A stretch of 64,000 bases of DNA from Flavobacteriales bacterium UBA6057 (GCA_002428995.1 DIYJ01000003.1:124001-188000), one strand, 5' to 3'. Shown: positions 8,417-16,120, counted from the first letter of the stretch. Numbers and translations are program-made. Notes: a model not told the origin generated them from the sequence alone.

Positions 8417-8869
8417 TTATGGTGTTCGCACAACATCTATCCTCTCTATGTAATCAAGAGGTTGAGCATCAATGCGCTTTCCAGGCTTATTCCCATGAAT
8501 CTCTTCCACCTGAAATCCTGAGGTAGGAGGTGGGTTCTCATTGTTGTACACCTCATCCTCCATTGGATGAATAGCCGCCCTAATCTGGCTTACGTGATAT
8601 TGGCATAGCTGCTCAAACAAATAGTCAAGCCTACGACCCCGGATAGTAATTTGGTATTCACCCATTTTCAGAATGATACCCAATGAAGGTTCATAATCAA
8701 TTTCACTGAGGTAAACGTATGGCAGCGCCAGATAAGAGCCGTCTGAGCGCTGAACCTGCAAAACGTGGACAGTTTTGCCAGTAGCGGCTCCGTAATCGAA
8801 ATATCGACTCTTACGCCCCTGATGCCCTGGTGTGAACCTGTCTAATCTGTTTTCAATACCTCGTTGCAT
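8417..8869 (-). CDS. Hypothetical protein coupled to relaxase
   Basis: A 150-residue protein whose start lies one base after the relaxase stop codon, so it is almost certainly co-translated with it. It contains a beta-rich central part (YVYLSEIDYEPSLGIILKMG, then YQITIRGRRLDYLFEQL) and a proline-rich C-terminal tail. No membrane segment or signal peptide. No family is recognised. Small proteins in this position often assist relaxosome assembly or regulate transfer, but no direct evidence is visible. Confidence 0.6.
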   Translation of the reverse strand: MQRGIENRLDRFTPGHQGRKSRYFDYGAATGKTVHVLQVQRSDGSYLALPYVYLSEIDYEPSLGIILKMGEYQITIRGRRLDYLFEQLCQYHVSQIRAAIHPMEDEVYNNENPPPTSGFQVEEIHGNKPGKRIDAQPLDYIERIDVVRTP

Positions 8870-8870
8870 A

Positions 8871-11615
8871 TTACCTGCTCATTCCCTGATTACGTGCAAT
8901 GCCGATTTGCTTGTTCCGCATGGCCATCATTCGCGCCTTTTCCATCATCTGCTGCATTTTCTCGCGTCCGCTCGAAAACACCTCCATTGCCTTGTTCTTT
9001 ATCGGCTGACTGCGTTCCTTCAGCTCAAGAGCCGAAACACGCTCTTGCGTTTTCTGCACCGCTGATTTAAGCATCTCCTTATCGTCTGTGTAGATCGTGG
9101 CCGACTTGCGCCCACGACTCACTGATACGTAAAATTGTTCTCTTGAACTCGCAGGGATCGACTGTGCCCCTTGCGCAATGAGAACGCGGTCCACAGTCTT
9201 CCCCTGCGAACTGTGGCTAGTGGATGTATAACCATAGCTGAAGTTGCGGTGATCCTTGTCTAAAACAGTTCCATTCGTAAGTACGATGTTCCCGTCCTGG
9301 TCAAACCTCTTAACCTGATATTCATTACCATTATAAAGCCGCTTCCCGTCTTTGCTCTTGCCGTTGTTGGTGATCCTGATTCGTTCACCCTCAGCAACAT
9401 TCAGTGTGCCTTTTTCAAATACCTGAAACTTCGCGCTTCCATCCAACGGCAAGCCGCCAAGGATGGATTTTCGTTGGCTCATTCCTTTAACAAGTAACTT
9501 GCCTTTTTCAACGCCAACCACCTCGAACTTATGCCCAGCCTTGAAGCCTTTGGCATTTTGCATGAGCTGAATCACCATCCCTTCGCGGTAGCTGTTGATG
9601 TCAGCCTTTTGCGCTTCCGTGAAGTCTAGGTTTCGCTGAACCGTGAATTCGCGCGCTTGCTTTCCGAGCTTGCCTTTTTCTGTGAGCTTTTCGCGGATGG
9701 CTCTTGTTACCTCCGCGCCTTCCTTCCTGGTGGGTGACACCACCAAAGCCGTTTCCTTTTTCTCCAGAGCCTTGATGTAATCATCTGCGATCATTTCTTG
9801 TCGCTGTTCCTTATTCTCAACCTGAATCAGGTTTCCGGTTCGGTCTAGCGTTTCAATGCCCTGGCTAATTCTTCCATGTTGCAAATGGTTCACCGCATCC
9901 TTGTAGGATGCGACCTTTTGCCGTTGGATTTCCCGAACTGTGGCGACCTTCAATCCAGCTCTTTCCTGCAACAGACGCATTGCGTCACCGCGTTCAACAC
10001 TGCTATGCTGCTTCGTGTCGCCAGTGAGCAGAACACGGGCGTTCTGCTTTTCTGCGATCTCAAATACCTTGTTCAGCGTTGGTGTACCGACCTGTCCCGC
10101 CTCATCTATCCATATAACCTGCCCTCGAACTTTCTCCTGCATCTTTTTCGATGCAACGAGGCTTGCAACCGTATCGGCATTTTTAAAGCCTTCTTCCTTC
10201 AGCACACCGCGACTCGCAGCAGCAGAAGGTGCAAAGGCAAATAGTTTTTTTCCTCCCTTTTTCATTCCCTCGTCCACTTCCTTCATTAAGGTGGTCTTAC
10301 CCGTACCGGCCCCACCCTCAAGCAGGGTAACTCGGTCGTTCGACTTCAACACATGTTCAACAGCGCGCCTTTGCTCATCATTCAAAAAATCACGGCTGAA
10401 TTCATGGGGCTGCCCCCATATCGGATCAAGCTTGCCCTTGCCTTCGCGGGCAAATTCAATCATCTTGATTTCTTCCTTGATGGCTTGCTTGGATGTTGCA
10501 TGCACTTCACCATCAACAAGCCTTCTAATGATCTGGCTGTGCCGCTTAGCTTCCTTCAAAATGTCCTTGGGAGTAAAGCGACCAAAACCTTTCTGTAGGG
10601 CCTCAGCCAGTATTCGCTTTTCACGGACAACAGAGCGCCTTTCAAGCTCATGGGCCAACGACAGATTTAATGCTGTACTCACGTCATGTGGTTGGTGATC
10701 TGGATTTGCTGACTTTACATTCTTGATCTTGGTTAACTGCTCATCGCTAAAGCGACTGATAACATTTTCTCGCAAGTCCTGAAACGGAACGTGCGCGTCT
10801 TTGCCGCGCCTCGTCCGTGCCGCCAGCATATCCTTTTGCTTATCGGTCAGTCCCTTTTCCTTCGCAATCTCCTTTATCCGATTGCCCCGGTTAGAAAATG
10901 CCTCGATCATCTCTCTGTCGATCCCGGCAAGCTCCATATATCGCCCGTTGCGGTCGATACTGTAACCTGCATCTTTTAGATTCATGGCAAGCCTTGAATG
11001 AAATGCCGCTTCGTAATACGAAGCGTTCATTTTGATGCCGGAGTTTTCCAAAGCCTTATACGCTTTCTCCTTTTTGTCCCAGGTGACATTAAAAGCGTAG
11101 GCATGTGCATGAAGATGTGGGTCGATTTGAACGACCCCTTTTTTGTCCTTTTCAGGACGGGAGGTTAGATGGATAAACTCACTCCATACCATCTTACCAG
11201 TGGTTCGAAGCTCATTCTTACCATTCTTCCGAACTCTTGTTCGTGCCTCTTGCTCCAGTTCCTCCATCGTATCACGAACAGCACTTGTGAATGCGTCCAT
11301 GATCTTTTCATCTTGCGTCACAGTATATGCCAGGGAAACACTTTTTGGTGCGTTGAAAGTCAAATCGTAACCAACTCTTCTGTTGGCCGATTTTCTGGCG
11401 GTCAATTGCTCCCCGGTCTTCGGGTTGATGTGATCGACTAGCTTATAAAAGTCTGCCTGTTCTACATCACCCTTTAGCCCGAAATCCTTCGCAAGTTTCC
11501 CGCCCCACTTTCCAACTACTTCAACATCCTTGTCATAGTAGCCTTCGCGTGCAAAAGACTGCTTGAAGTAGCTCTTCAAGTCAGAAGACGTGGTACTGTT
11601 ATAAATTCTAAGCAT
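8871..11615 (-). CDS. MobF-family conjugative relaxase with helicase domain (TrwC/TraI-like)
   Basis: A 914-residue bifunctional protein that should nick oriT, bind covalently to the 5' end and unwind the transferred strand. N-terminal tyrosines Y16 and Y26/Y27 (SYFKQSFAREGYY) match the MobF catalytic tyrosines. The metal-binding histidines H167, H169 and H171 (DPHLHAHAYAF) form the three-His motif. The helicase half has Walker A GGAGTGKTT at 434-442, Walker B-like IWIDEAGQVG near 501-510, LLTGDTKQHSSVERGD, and a C-terminal UvrD-like motif TSHSSQGKTVDRVL. The length is near that of TrwC (about 966). No SD is visible at the start. The gene is transcribed away from the candidate oriT and ssb. 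Confidence 0.93.
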   Translation of the reverse strand: MLRIYNSTTSSDLKSYFKQSFAREGYYDKDVEVVGKWGGKLAKDFGLKGDVEQADFYKLVDHINPKTGEQLTARKSANRRVGYDLTFNAPKSVSLAYTVTQDEKIMDAFTSAVRDTMEELEQEARTRVRKNGKNELRTTGKMVWSEFIHLTSRPEKDKKGVVQIDPHLHAHAYAFNVTWDKKEKAYKALENSGIKMNASYYEAAFHSRLAMNLKDAGYSIDRNGRYMELAGIDREMIEAFSNRGNRIKEIAKEKGLTDKQKDMLAARTRRGKDAHVPFQDLRENVISRFSDEQLTKIKNVKSANPDHQPHDVSTALNLSLAHELERRSVVREKRILAEALQKGFGRFTPKDILKEAKRHSQIIRRLVDGEVHATSKQAIKEEIKMIEFAREGKGKLDPIWGQPHEFSRDFLNDEQRRAVEHVLKSNDRVTLLEGGAGTGKTTLMKEVDEGMKKGGKKLFAFAPSAAASRGVLKEEGFKNADTVASLVASKKMQEKVRGQVIWIDEAGQVGTPTLNKVFEIAEKQNARVLLTGDTKQHSSVERGDAMRLLQERAGLKVATVREIQRQKVASYKDAVNHLQHGRISQGIETLDRTGNLIQVENKEQRQEMIADDYIKALEKKETALVVSPTRKEGAEVTRAIREKLTEKGKLGKQAREFTVQRNLDFTEAQKADINSYREGMVIQLMQNAKGFKAGHKFEVVGVEKGKLLVKGMSQRKSILGGLPLDGSAKFQVFEKGTLNVAEGERIRITNNGKSKDGKRLYNGNEYQVKRFDQDGNIVLTNGTVLDKDHRNFSYGYTSTSHSSQGKTVDRVLIAQGAQSIPASSREQFYVSVSRGRKSATIYTDDKEMLKSAVQKTQERVSALELKERSQPIKNKAMEVFSSGREKMQQMMEKARMMAMRNKQIGIARNQGMSR

Positions 11616-11755
11616 AGCTCATTTTATCATTTGCAGATACGGGCACATAAGACCCGTATCGTATTACGACATGTCTGTTCTGAAGTGATTTCGAAAGCAG
11701 TAGTTAATAGAGCGTTCCACTCTTGCGAATGCGCATGAGCGGAACAAGAAAAGGT
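11616..11755 (+). other. Candidate oriT / relaxase upstream region
   Basis: Non-coding DNA directly upstream of the relaxase. It contains a perfect 8-bp inverted repeat, GATACGGG at 11636-11643 and CCCGTATC at 11653-11660, with a 9-nt spacer, followed by GTATTACGAC. A second imperfect hairpin, GTTCCACTCTTGCG with CGCATGAGCGGAAC, spans 11714-11745. MobF oriT sites usually lie next to the relaxase gene and carry an inverted repeat beside nic. The exact nic site cannot be assigned by eye, and the repeat could instead be an operator. Confidence 0.45.
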
Positions 11756-12021
11756 TATGGAACCCGACAAGCAGGATGCGGTCAGTTTGCCGCTTTTGGT
11801 CAAGGGCTACGCTAACTCAAGGCTGGTTAAAAATTTCCCCTGTTCAACCTGGCTTAACAGCTAGGTTGAACCTTCCTCGCGAAGCAAATTTTTAGCCTTT
11901 CGCCCCTGACGACAGCGTTTGCCTGACAGTTGCGGGGATTCGCTTGCGCAAAGCTTTCCCCGCACCCCACGCACGCATGGGTTCAAGAACTTTTTATTAA
12001 TAGTCAAAGACCATAAGGAGG
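11756..12021 (+). promoter_or_regulatory. Structured leader element A, upstream of ssb
   Basis: About 265 bases of non-coding sequence ending in a strong SD (AAGGAGG, 12015-12021). An outer stem pairs GGTTAAAAATTT (11825-11836) with AAATTTTTAGCC (11886-11897). Inside it a 9-bp hairpin, GTTCAACCT/AGGTTGAAC (11842-11850, 11863-11871), displays the loop GGCTTAACAGCT. A third stem pairs GCGGGGA (11932-11938) with TCCCCGC (11957-11963). Element B at 13020 has the same order of parts, the identical loop and compensating stem changes. This supports a conserved folded RNA or folded single-stranded DNA. Role in expression of ssb is inferred from position. Confidence 0.65.
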
Positions 12022-12026
12022 TTAAC

Positions 12027-12488
12027 ATGACTGATAACACTACTAACGATAAACCAAGGCTTTACGCTGACCTAAACGTCAGTGAGAAAATAGGTAGGCT
12101 TACCGCTGACCCTAGAATCATTGATGATGCAAATGGAGCATATGCCACGTTCTCTATTGCTGTGAACAAACAGTATTACGATAAGGATGGTGAGATTCAG
12201 AAACTGGTAAACTATTTCAACGTGATAGTATCATCCAATCTTGAGAAGTCTTTCGAAGTTGTAAAGAGACTAAGGAAAGGCGACCGCATCCACATCAAAG
12301 GTGAGGACAGAATCGGGAGCTACGAGGATGATGAAGGCAACAAAAAGCTTTCTCACAAGATAAGAGCTTATAATGTGAAGTTGCTCAATGCACAGGTTCA
12401 ATCCGATGACACTGAAATGTCTGAGGCTGATGCATCAGAAGTTGCATCTGGAATTGTAGCAGCTACAACAAGTGCATTTGTTGAGTAA
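12027..12488 (+). CDS. ssb: Single-stranded DNA-binding protein
   Basis: A 153-residue OB-fold SSB. The ATG at 12027 sits 5 bp after AAGGAGG; the longer frame from 11919 runs through the structured leader and is not used. Family landmarks are LNVSEKIGRLTADPRI, the strand ATFSIAVNKQYYD, VNYFNVIVSS, RLRKGDRIHIKGE and the final HKIRAYNVKLLNA strand. The C-terminus is acidic (DDTEMSEADASE) but ends AFVE rather than the usual DDDIPF-type tip, so interaction with host partners may differ. Mobile elements often carry ssb in the leading region to coat incoming single strands in the recipient. It has its own leader and terminator. Confidence 0.88.
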   Translation: MTDNTTNDKPRLYADLNVSEKIGRLTADPRIIDDANGAYATFSIAVNKQYYDKDGEIQKLVNYFNVIVSSNLEKSFEVVKRLRKGDRIHIKGEDRIGSYEDDEGNKKLSHKIRAYNVKLLNAQVQSDDTEMSEADASEVASGIVAATTSAFVE

Positions 12489-12498
12489 TCACCAATCA

Positions 12499-12527
12499 GA
12501 GGGCGGCATTTCCGCTGCCCTCTTTAA
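12499..12527 (+). terminator. Rho-independent terminator after ssb
   Basis: GAGGGCGGC (12499-12507) pairs with GCTGCCCTC (12514-12522), followed by TTTAA. It lies just after the ssb stop codon. Confidence 0.65.
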
Positions 12528-12551
12528 CCCCAAAACCTACAGGAGGAAAAG

Positions 12552-12788
12552 ATGAATAAGACAAACGTCCTTACACTCGCGATAGCCCTATCGCTATCAA
12601 TTTCAGAACGGTTACACGATCCACTTTGCGGTACATATCCACAAATGGGTATGGCGCAATTAAGAGTTCGTAAACTCATAGAGCTGATTCTTACCAAGTC
12701 GCCTGACAATGAAGAATTGCGACAGATAGAGTCTGCAATACTCGATGAATGCGTAACCGTGTTCGTGAACGACACATCAAACAGCTAA
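12552..12788 (+). CDS. Small hypothetical protein of the mobilisation region
   Basis: A 78-residue protein with a strong SD (aggagg, 7 bp before the ATG). It is helical with a mixed hydrophobic N-terminus (NVLTLAIALSLSISERL) that is too polar for a clear membrane anchor. No family recognised. It lies between ssb and another tiny gene in the same direction, 17 bp apart, within the region that would be transferred first if oriT is at 11.6 kb. Such genes often act against host defences or the SOS response; here that is only a positional idea. Confidence 0.6.
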   Translation: MNKTNVLTLAIALSLSISERLHDPLCGTYPQMGMAQLRVRKLIELILTKSPDNEELRQIESAILDECVTVFVNDTSNS

Positions 12789-12804
12789 TAGGGGAGAACA
12801 ACAA

Positions 12805-12981
12805 GTGAACGATTATCAAAAGCAAACATCCATAAACACTATTAGAAGCCTTATCCGACTGGCTGACTTCGAAACCGAAGTCAGCCCGCATTCATGCAAC
12901 GTACTATCGCGTGCCCATCTCGCATTAGACATGCTCGAAGGGCGCATTGCAGAAGAGGATTACAAACAGATCATGAATTAG
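12805..12981 (+). CDS. 58-residue hypothetical protein, GTG start
   Basis: A short frame beginning with GTG at 12805, preceded by GGGGAG at 12791-12796. The product begins NDYQKQTSINTIRSLIRLAD and ends EGRIAEEDYKQIMN, a compact helical protein of 58 residues. The spacing to the upstream gene (16 bp), the SD and the codon structure support a real gene although it is short. No family recognised. It is followed directly by structured element B. Confidence 0.55.
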   Translation: MNDYQKQTSINTIRSLIRLADFETEVSPHSCNVLSRAHLALDMLEGRIAEEDYKQIMN

Positions 12982-13019
12982 AAATAAGGAGAGATTTCGG
13001 GCTTCGTCCTCATCTCGCA

Positions 13020-13290
13020 TCAAAACATGGAACCTATTGCTGTGCATGATGGCTTGGGTTTCCTCCTTTGTTCAAGGGCTGCGCAAGTAGTAACCCGATT
13101 AAATTCCCCTGACTGACCAGGCTTAACAGCTTGGTCAGCCATTCCATCGCGAAACAATTTAACCCGCTTCCTACCCATTGAAGTCAGAGTTTGCCCCAAC
13201 AGTTTTTTAGGGAACCTACCCTGCCGGGCGTTTCCCCAAACCCCTTAGCCCTCGAAGGTTCAAGTTTTTATCAATCAGAACCATAAGGAG
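13020..13290 (+). promoter_or_regulatory. Structured leader element B
   Basis: Second copy of the leader family. It begins ATGGAACC like element A, contains TTCAAGGGCT then CGC, and has the outer stem TTAAATT (13099-13105) with AATTTAA (13156-13162). The inner hairpin CTGACCA/TGGTCAG (13113-13119, 13132-13138) carries the identical loop GGCTTAACAGCT. A downstream stem-like GGGAA...TTTCCC part follows, then GGTTCAAG and ACCATAAGGAGGT before the ATG. Inner stem bases differ from element A at several positions but remain paired. The next gene starts 8 bp downstream. Confidence 0.65.
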
Positions 13291-13297
13291 GTATAAA

Positions 13298-13675
13298 ATG
13301 GGTCTGGATATGTATTTAGAAGGAAGAGAGTATGTTGAGCGTTGCAAATGGGAACGCTTCGAACTTATCTCAAGTAATTACGACTTAGGCTATTGGAGGA
13401 AGCACGCTAATCTACATGGATTCATAGTAGAAAACTTTGCAGAAGGGATAGACGACCAAAAGCCAATCTATCTTGGAGCAGACGACATCCACCGAATCAT
13501 AAAGGCGATTGAGGAAAAACAGTTGCCACATACAACAGGCTTCTTTTTTGGAGAAAGCCAAGACACACCAGAGCAGATTGCATACGACATTGAAATATTC
13601 ACTGATGCGCTCAAGTGGATGGCTGACTCTGATAGAGATGGACGTAGAGCTGTTTATTACTCGGCATGGTGGTAA
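13298..13675 (+). CDS. Hypothetical protein of the phage/plasmid MGLDMY type
   Basis: A 125-residue soluble protein with a strong SD (AAGGAGG) 6-7 bp before the ATG. It begins MGLDMYLEGREYV and contains LGYWRKHANLHGFIVENF, a combination I recognise from short uncharacterised phage and plasmid proteins that share the MGLDMY start and a YWRK.N..H segment. The C-terminus ends with aromatic residues (YYSAWW). The function of that group is not known to me. It is controlled by leader element B and lies in the presumed leading region, which makes it a candidate early-expressed gene. Confidence 0.65.
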   Translation: MGLDMYLEGREYVERCKWERFELISSNYDLGYWRKHANLHGFIVENFAEGIDDQKPIYLGADDIHRIIKAIEEKQLPHTTGFFFGESQDTPEQIAYDIEIFTDALKWMADSDRDGRRAVYYSAWW

Positions 13676-13778
13676 AGCAAACACCAAAATGAGCTATTCA
13701 GGGCAAGTAGGGTAAAGCGCGCAAGCCATGAACTCCATTTGCCTCGAATCTTATCAACCCTAAACAATATGAGGAACT

Positions 13779-14159
13779 ATGTACCTAATTGAAATTGAAA
13801 TGATGCTGAACGACATCGAGAAAGAGCTTGAACGAGATATTGACTCTTTCTCCATCGGTCAACGACTTGATTTGATAGGCGATATACTCGATGCCGAGTA
13901 TGATTTCGACAATGAAGAAATCTGTTGGGACGATGCTGCTTACTCTGTCATCCAGCGTGTAATGGCGTTGAAAGATTATCGTTTCATAACCCCGAGCTGC
14001 AAAGCTCTCTATGACCTTAGCGCGAATGAGGCGAACATGGAAATCACAGTCATGGAACAGGATGACACTTTCACTATCGACATAAAGAACCAACAGACAG
14101 GTGAAGTAATTGAAGCGTTGGTTAACATCCCTGCTTCTAGCTTCAAAGTTGTTGATTAG
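13779..14159 (+). CDS. Acidic hypothetical protein
   Basis: A 126-residue protein, very acidic in its first half (EIEMMLNDIEKELERDID, DAEYDFDNEEICWDD). It has no signal peptide or membrane segment. GAGG 5 bp before the ATG gives a modest SD. The high negative charge recalls DNA-mimic proteins, but no known family is recognised and charge alone is weak evidence. It is the last gene of the ssb-side rightward series and ends at a bidirectional terminator shared with the XRE gene. Confidence 0.55.
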   Translation: MYLIEIEMMLNDIEKELERDIDSFSIGQRLDLIGDILDAEYDFDNEEICWDDAAYSVIQRVMALKDYRFITPSCKALYDLSANEANMEITVMEQDDTFTIDIKNQQTGEVIEALVNIPASSFKVVD

Positions 14160-14181
14160 CCAAGCGATGCCTTTTTGCCCT

Positions 14182-14208
14182 AACCCCGTCAGAATTGGCG
14201 GGGTTTTA
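14182..14208. terminator. Bidirectional terminator between convergent genes
   Basis: AACCCCG (14182-14188) pairs with CGGGGTT (14199-14205), followed by TTTT on the plus strand. It lies between the end of the 13779 gene and the end of the leftward XRE gene. Confidence 0.55.
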
Positions 14209-14440
14209 CCTCAGTGAAATATTCGAATGGCGTGTCTAGAACCTCAGCGGCAATTTTCAGCTTCGGAATAGAAATGCGGTTTTGACCATATTCATATTTC
14301 TGCAATTGCTGAGGCGCTATCCCAATTTCATAAGCAAGTTCTCCCTGCGTGATTTCCTTCTCAAGCCTCACATCTCGAAGCCTCCTACCAAGTCGCATAT
14401 AAAATGCCTTCTCTTCATCACTCAACTTAACACCAACCAT
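14189..14440 (-). CDS. XRE-family transcriptional regulator
   Basis: About 83 residues, starting at MVGVKLSDEEKAF. The ATG at 14440 is preceded by a good SD (GGGAGG, 8 bp), which decides it over the longer frame beginning at 14503. The helix-turn-helix is clear: RLRDVRLEKEITQGELAYEI, then GIAPQQLQKYEYGQNRISI, then PKLKIAAEVLDTPFEYF. Small XRE repressors commonly control mobilisation genes. It is divergent from structured element C, so it may repress promoters in the 14441-14730 stretch. Confidence 0.85.
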   Translation of the reverse strand: MVGVKLSDEEKAFYMRLGRRLRDVRLEKEITQGELAYEIGIAPQQLQKYEYGQNRISIPKLKIAAEVLDTPFEYFTEVKPRQF

Positions 14441-14731
14441 GTCAGTATCCTCCCAAAAAATTGACAATAGGCCACCTGTCTCGTGAAACTCTACACAAAA
14501 CATTGAATGATGACCGGGGAGTTACAAAAACCCATCGACAGGAAAGGCATGACGCTTTTAGCAGAGCCTATTGTATAACGCCATCTCCCCGACCAACTCG
14601 GGTAGATGAGCAGTTGTTATGGTGATGCCCTCACCACTGTCAATTTGGAGTTTGTAATCTCCGGGCAGAAACCTATCTGCTTATCATCCAGAATAACCGC
14701 CATGATTGGGATAGTCAATAATGGTTTTTGG

Positions 14732-15165
14732 GCAGCTTTTCCGCTTCCGACTCCAATGTTCGGGGTTGAATGCTAACACGACTAAGCAAAAAAAAGAAGC
14801 TTCCTACGGTCGCTCTTTTTCACCAAGTCTAAGTAAGCGCATTCACCACCAAACGATTTCCGTCTACATCGGGCTGCAATTCCCAACCGCACGCCTGCGG
14901 TGCAGCCGACAAATTCTTCTCATACATACAGCCAGGCTTGCAGCTTGGCTTTGCATTCCTTCGAAGAATTTACCCGCTGCTTTTAACCGCTCGATTAGAG
15001 ACTTCGGCCTTGCTCGTTCGCAAGACCGAAGACCCTAATGCAAGACGCACCCCAACGCACTAAATAAGCCTTCGTTTTCACTTTAAACAACACGTCAAAG
15101 AACGAACCTCATCAAGAGGAAAAAACCTTACAGACATCACCCCTTATCATGTGATAAGGAAACTG
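14732..15165 (+). ncRNA. Structured element C, stand-alone member of the leader family
   Basis: Starts at GCAGCTTTTCCG (14732-14743), shared with element D. A hairpin of AAAAAG with CTTTTT spans 14791-14820, then ACGATTTCC and GGGCTG occur as in D. Further on, the outer stem AAATTCTTC/GAAGAATTT (14911-14919, 14963-14971) encloses AGCCA/TGGCT with loop GGCTTGCAGCT, close to the A and B loop. CTTCGG/CCGAAG and CTTGC/GCAAG (15002-15031) make a third stem, followed by CGCACCCCAACGCAC. It ends in nested hairpins CTTACAG/CTGTAAG and CCTTATCA/TGATAAGG near 15127-15167 with T-rich DNA after. No rightward gene follows, so it may be an independent RNA or single-stranded initiation site. Bases 14511-14731 show no gene. 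Confidence 0.5.
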
Positions 15166-15176
15166 TAAGACCTGTT

Positions 15177-15371
15177 TTATCTGCCGACACTCGGCTGCTG
15201 CTTCGCAGGATTTGAATGGTGGTTTTCTTGCTGTCTTTTTTGCTGTTCCACCATCTGCGATGCCTTATTCATGGATTGAACCCGTTCCTGATTCAGGCGC
15301 TTTGTGTGTTCACCAACAACGGGTTTAGCTGACCTATTTGTCATCTGTCGAAACTGCTCCCTATTCATCAC
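15177..15371 (-). CDS. Small polar protein in T4CP operon
   Basis: A 64-residue, Gln- and Asn-rich basic protein (NREQFRQMTNRSAKP, then VEQQKRQQENHH). Its GTG start overlaps the stop of the upstream gene (TAGTG), with an ATG one codon later, so it is translationally coupled. It has no membrane segment and looks partly disordered. No family recognised. It is the last gene of the operon with the membrane protein and coupling protein. Confidence 0.55.
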   Translation of the reverse strand: MMNREQFRQMTNRSAKPVVGEHTKRLNQERVQSMNKASQMVEQQKRQQENHHSNPAKQQPSVGR

Positions 15372-16120
15372 TAAACAGCGTTAAATGAGTCCTCAGTTTC
15401 GGATGCTTCGGTTACTTGTTGATCATCATTTGTGATCCTATCAACAAGCTCCTTAAAACTGTATGTCCTGCCCTCAAAAGCATCAAAAACCTGTTCATGA
15501 GTATCGGTTTCTTTGGTGGCCATGAGCATGTCACTTTCGATTTCTGCATCCTGCAAATCCCAAAGCCTTGCTTTCATGAATCGGTGCTGAATATTGGCCA
15601 TCATGAACATGGCCGTGGCAACGAGCTCTAAAAAGGTTCCGTAGCCACTTTCAATAGTTCCAACGAGCGCACCAATCAACAGGACAAAAGCAGGTTCCAC
15701 AAACCGCTTGACGCGGTTCTCCGAAAGATGGAACGGAAGTAGACTCGTAATGCTGAGCAGCCAGGGCTTACCCGCATAGTAGCTATGCGTTACTATCCCT
15801 TTGCGTTCGCGAATGAACATTCTCAAATGGTGATAACCACCCAGCAGAATACATGCCCACATATGTAAGTAGAACAAGCTCGGAAGCTTCGGAACCACTA
15901 CAGTAGTGAAACCCAAGTCTACGAATCGGAACGCACCTTCAAAGAGAATGAAGAGGGCGGGAGGGATGAAGTAGTTCATAGAGCAGAAGCGCGCTCCGAA
16001 CTTTCTACGAGTGAAGATGAAGCCCGTCCAGGAGAGCCACATGATGATCATATTGAAAAGACCATTTCCTATTCCAAGCCCTGTTTGCAGCGACTTGAAG
16101 TCGTTTCTGTTTCTGTTCAT
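15371..16120 (-). CDS. Multi-spanning membrane protein next to coupling protein
   Basis: A 249-residue protein with about five hydrophobic stretches (IIMWLSWTGFIF, IPPALFILFEGAF, YLHMWACILLGGY, SITSLLPFHL, AFVLLIGALVGTI) and a charged cytoplasmic C-terminal tail from about residue 195 (DLQDAEIESDMLMATKETD). It overlaps the coupling-protein gene by 4 bp. No family recognised. Because the neighbouring coupling ATPase lacks the usual N-terminal membrane helices, this protein is a good candidate for a separately encoded membrane anchor. That is inference. Confidence 0.65.
   Translation of the reverse strand: MNRNRNDFKSLQTGLGIGNGLFNMIIMWLSWTGFIFTRRKFGARFCSMNYFIPPALFILFEGAFRFVDLGFTTVVVPKLPSLFYLHMWACILLGGYHHLRMFIRERKGIVTHSYYAGKPWLLSITSLLPFHLSENRVKRFVEPAFVLLIGALVGTIESGYGTFLELVATAMFMMANIQHRFMKARLWDLQDAEIESDMLMATKETDTHEQVFDAFEGRTYSFKELVDRITNDDQQVTEASETEDSFNAV

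Noticed and set aside
11919..12026. N-terminal extension of SSB
   Set aside because: The extension lies in the conserved leader and ignores the strong SD and ATG at 12015-12029; SSB homology starts after the ATG.
14721..15038. Rightward 105-codon frame over element C
   Set aside because: It runs through the paired stems, has no SD or family, and its sequence is explained by the structured element shared with D.
11616..15165. Group II intron or retron as explanation for the structured elements
   Set aside because: No reverse transcriptase gene is present, and no intron domain V-like hairpin or retron msr/msd arrangement was recognised.
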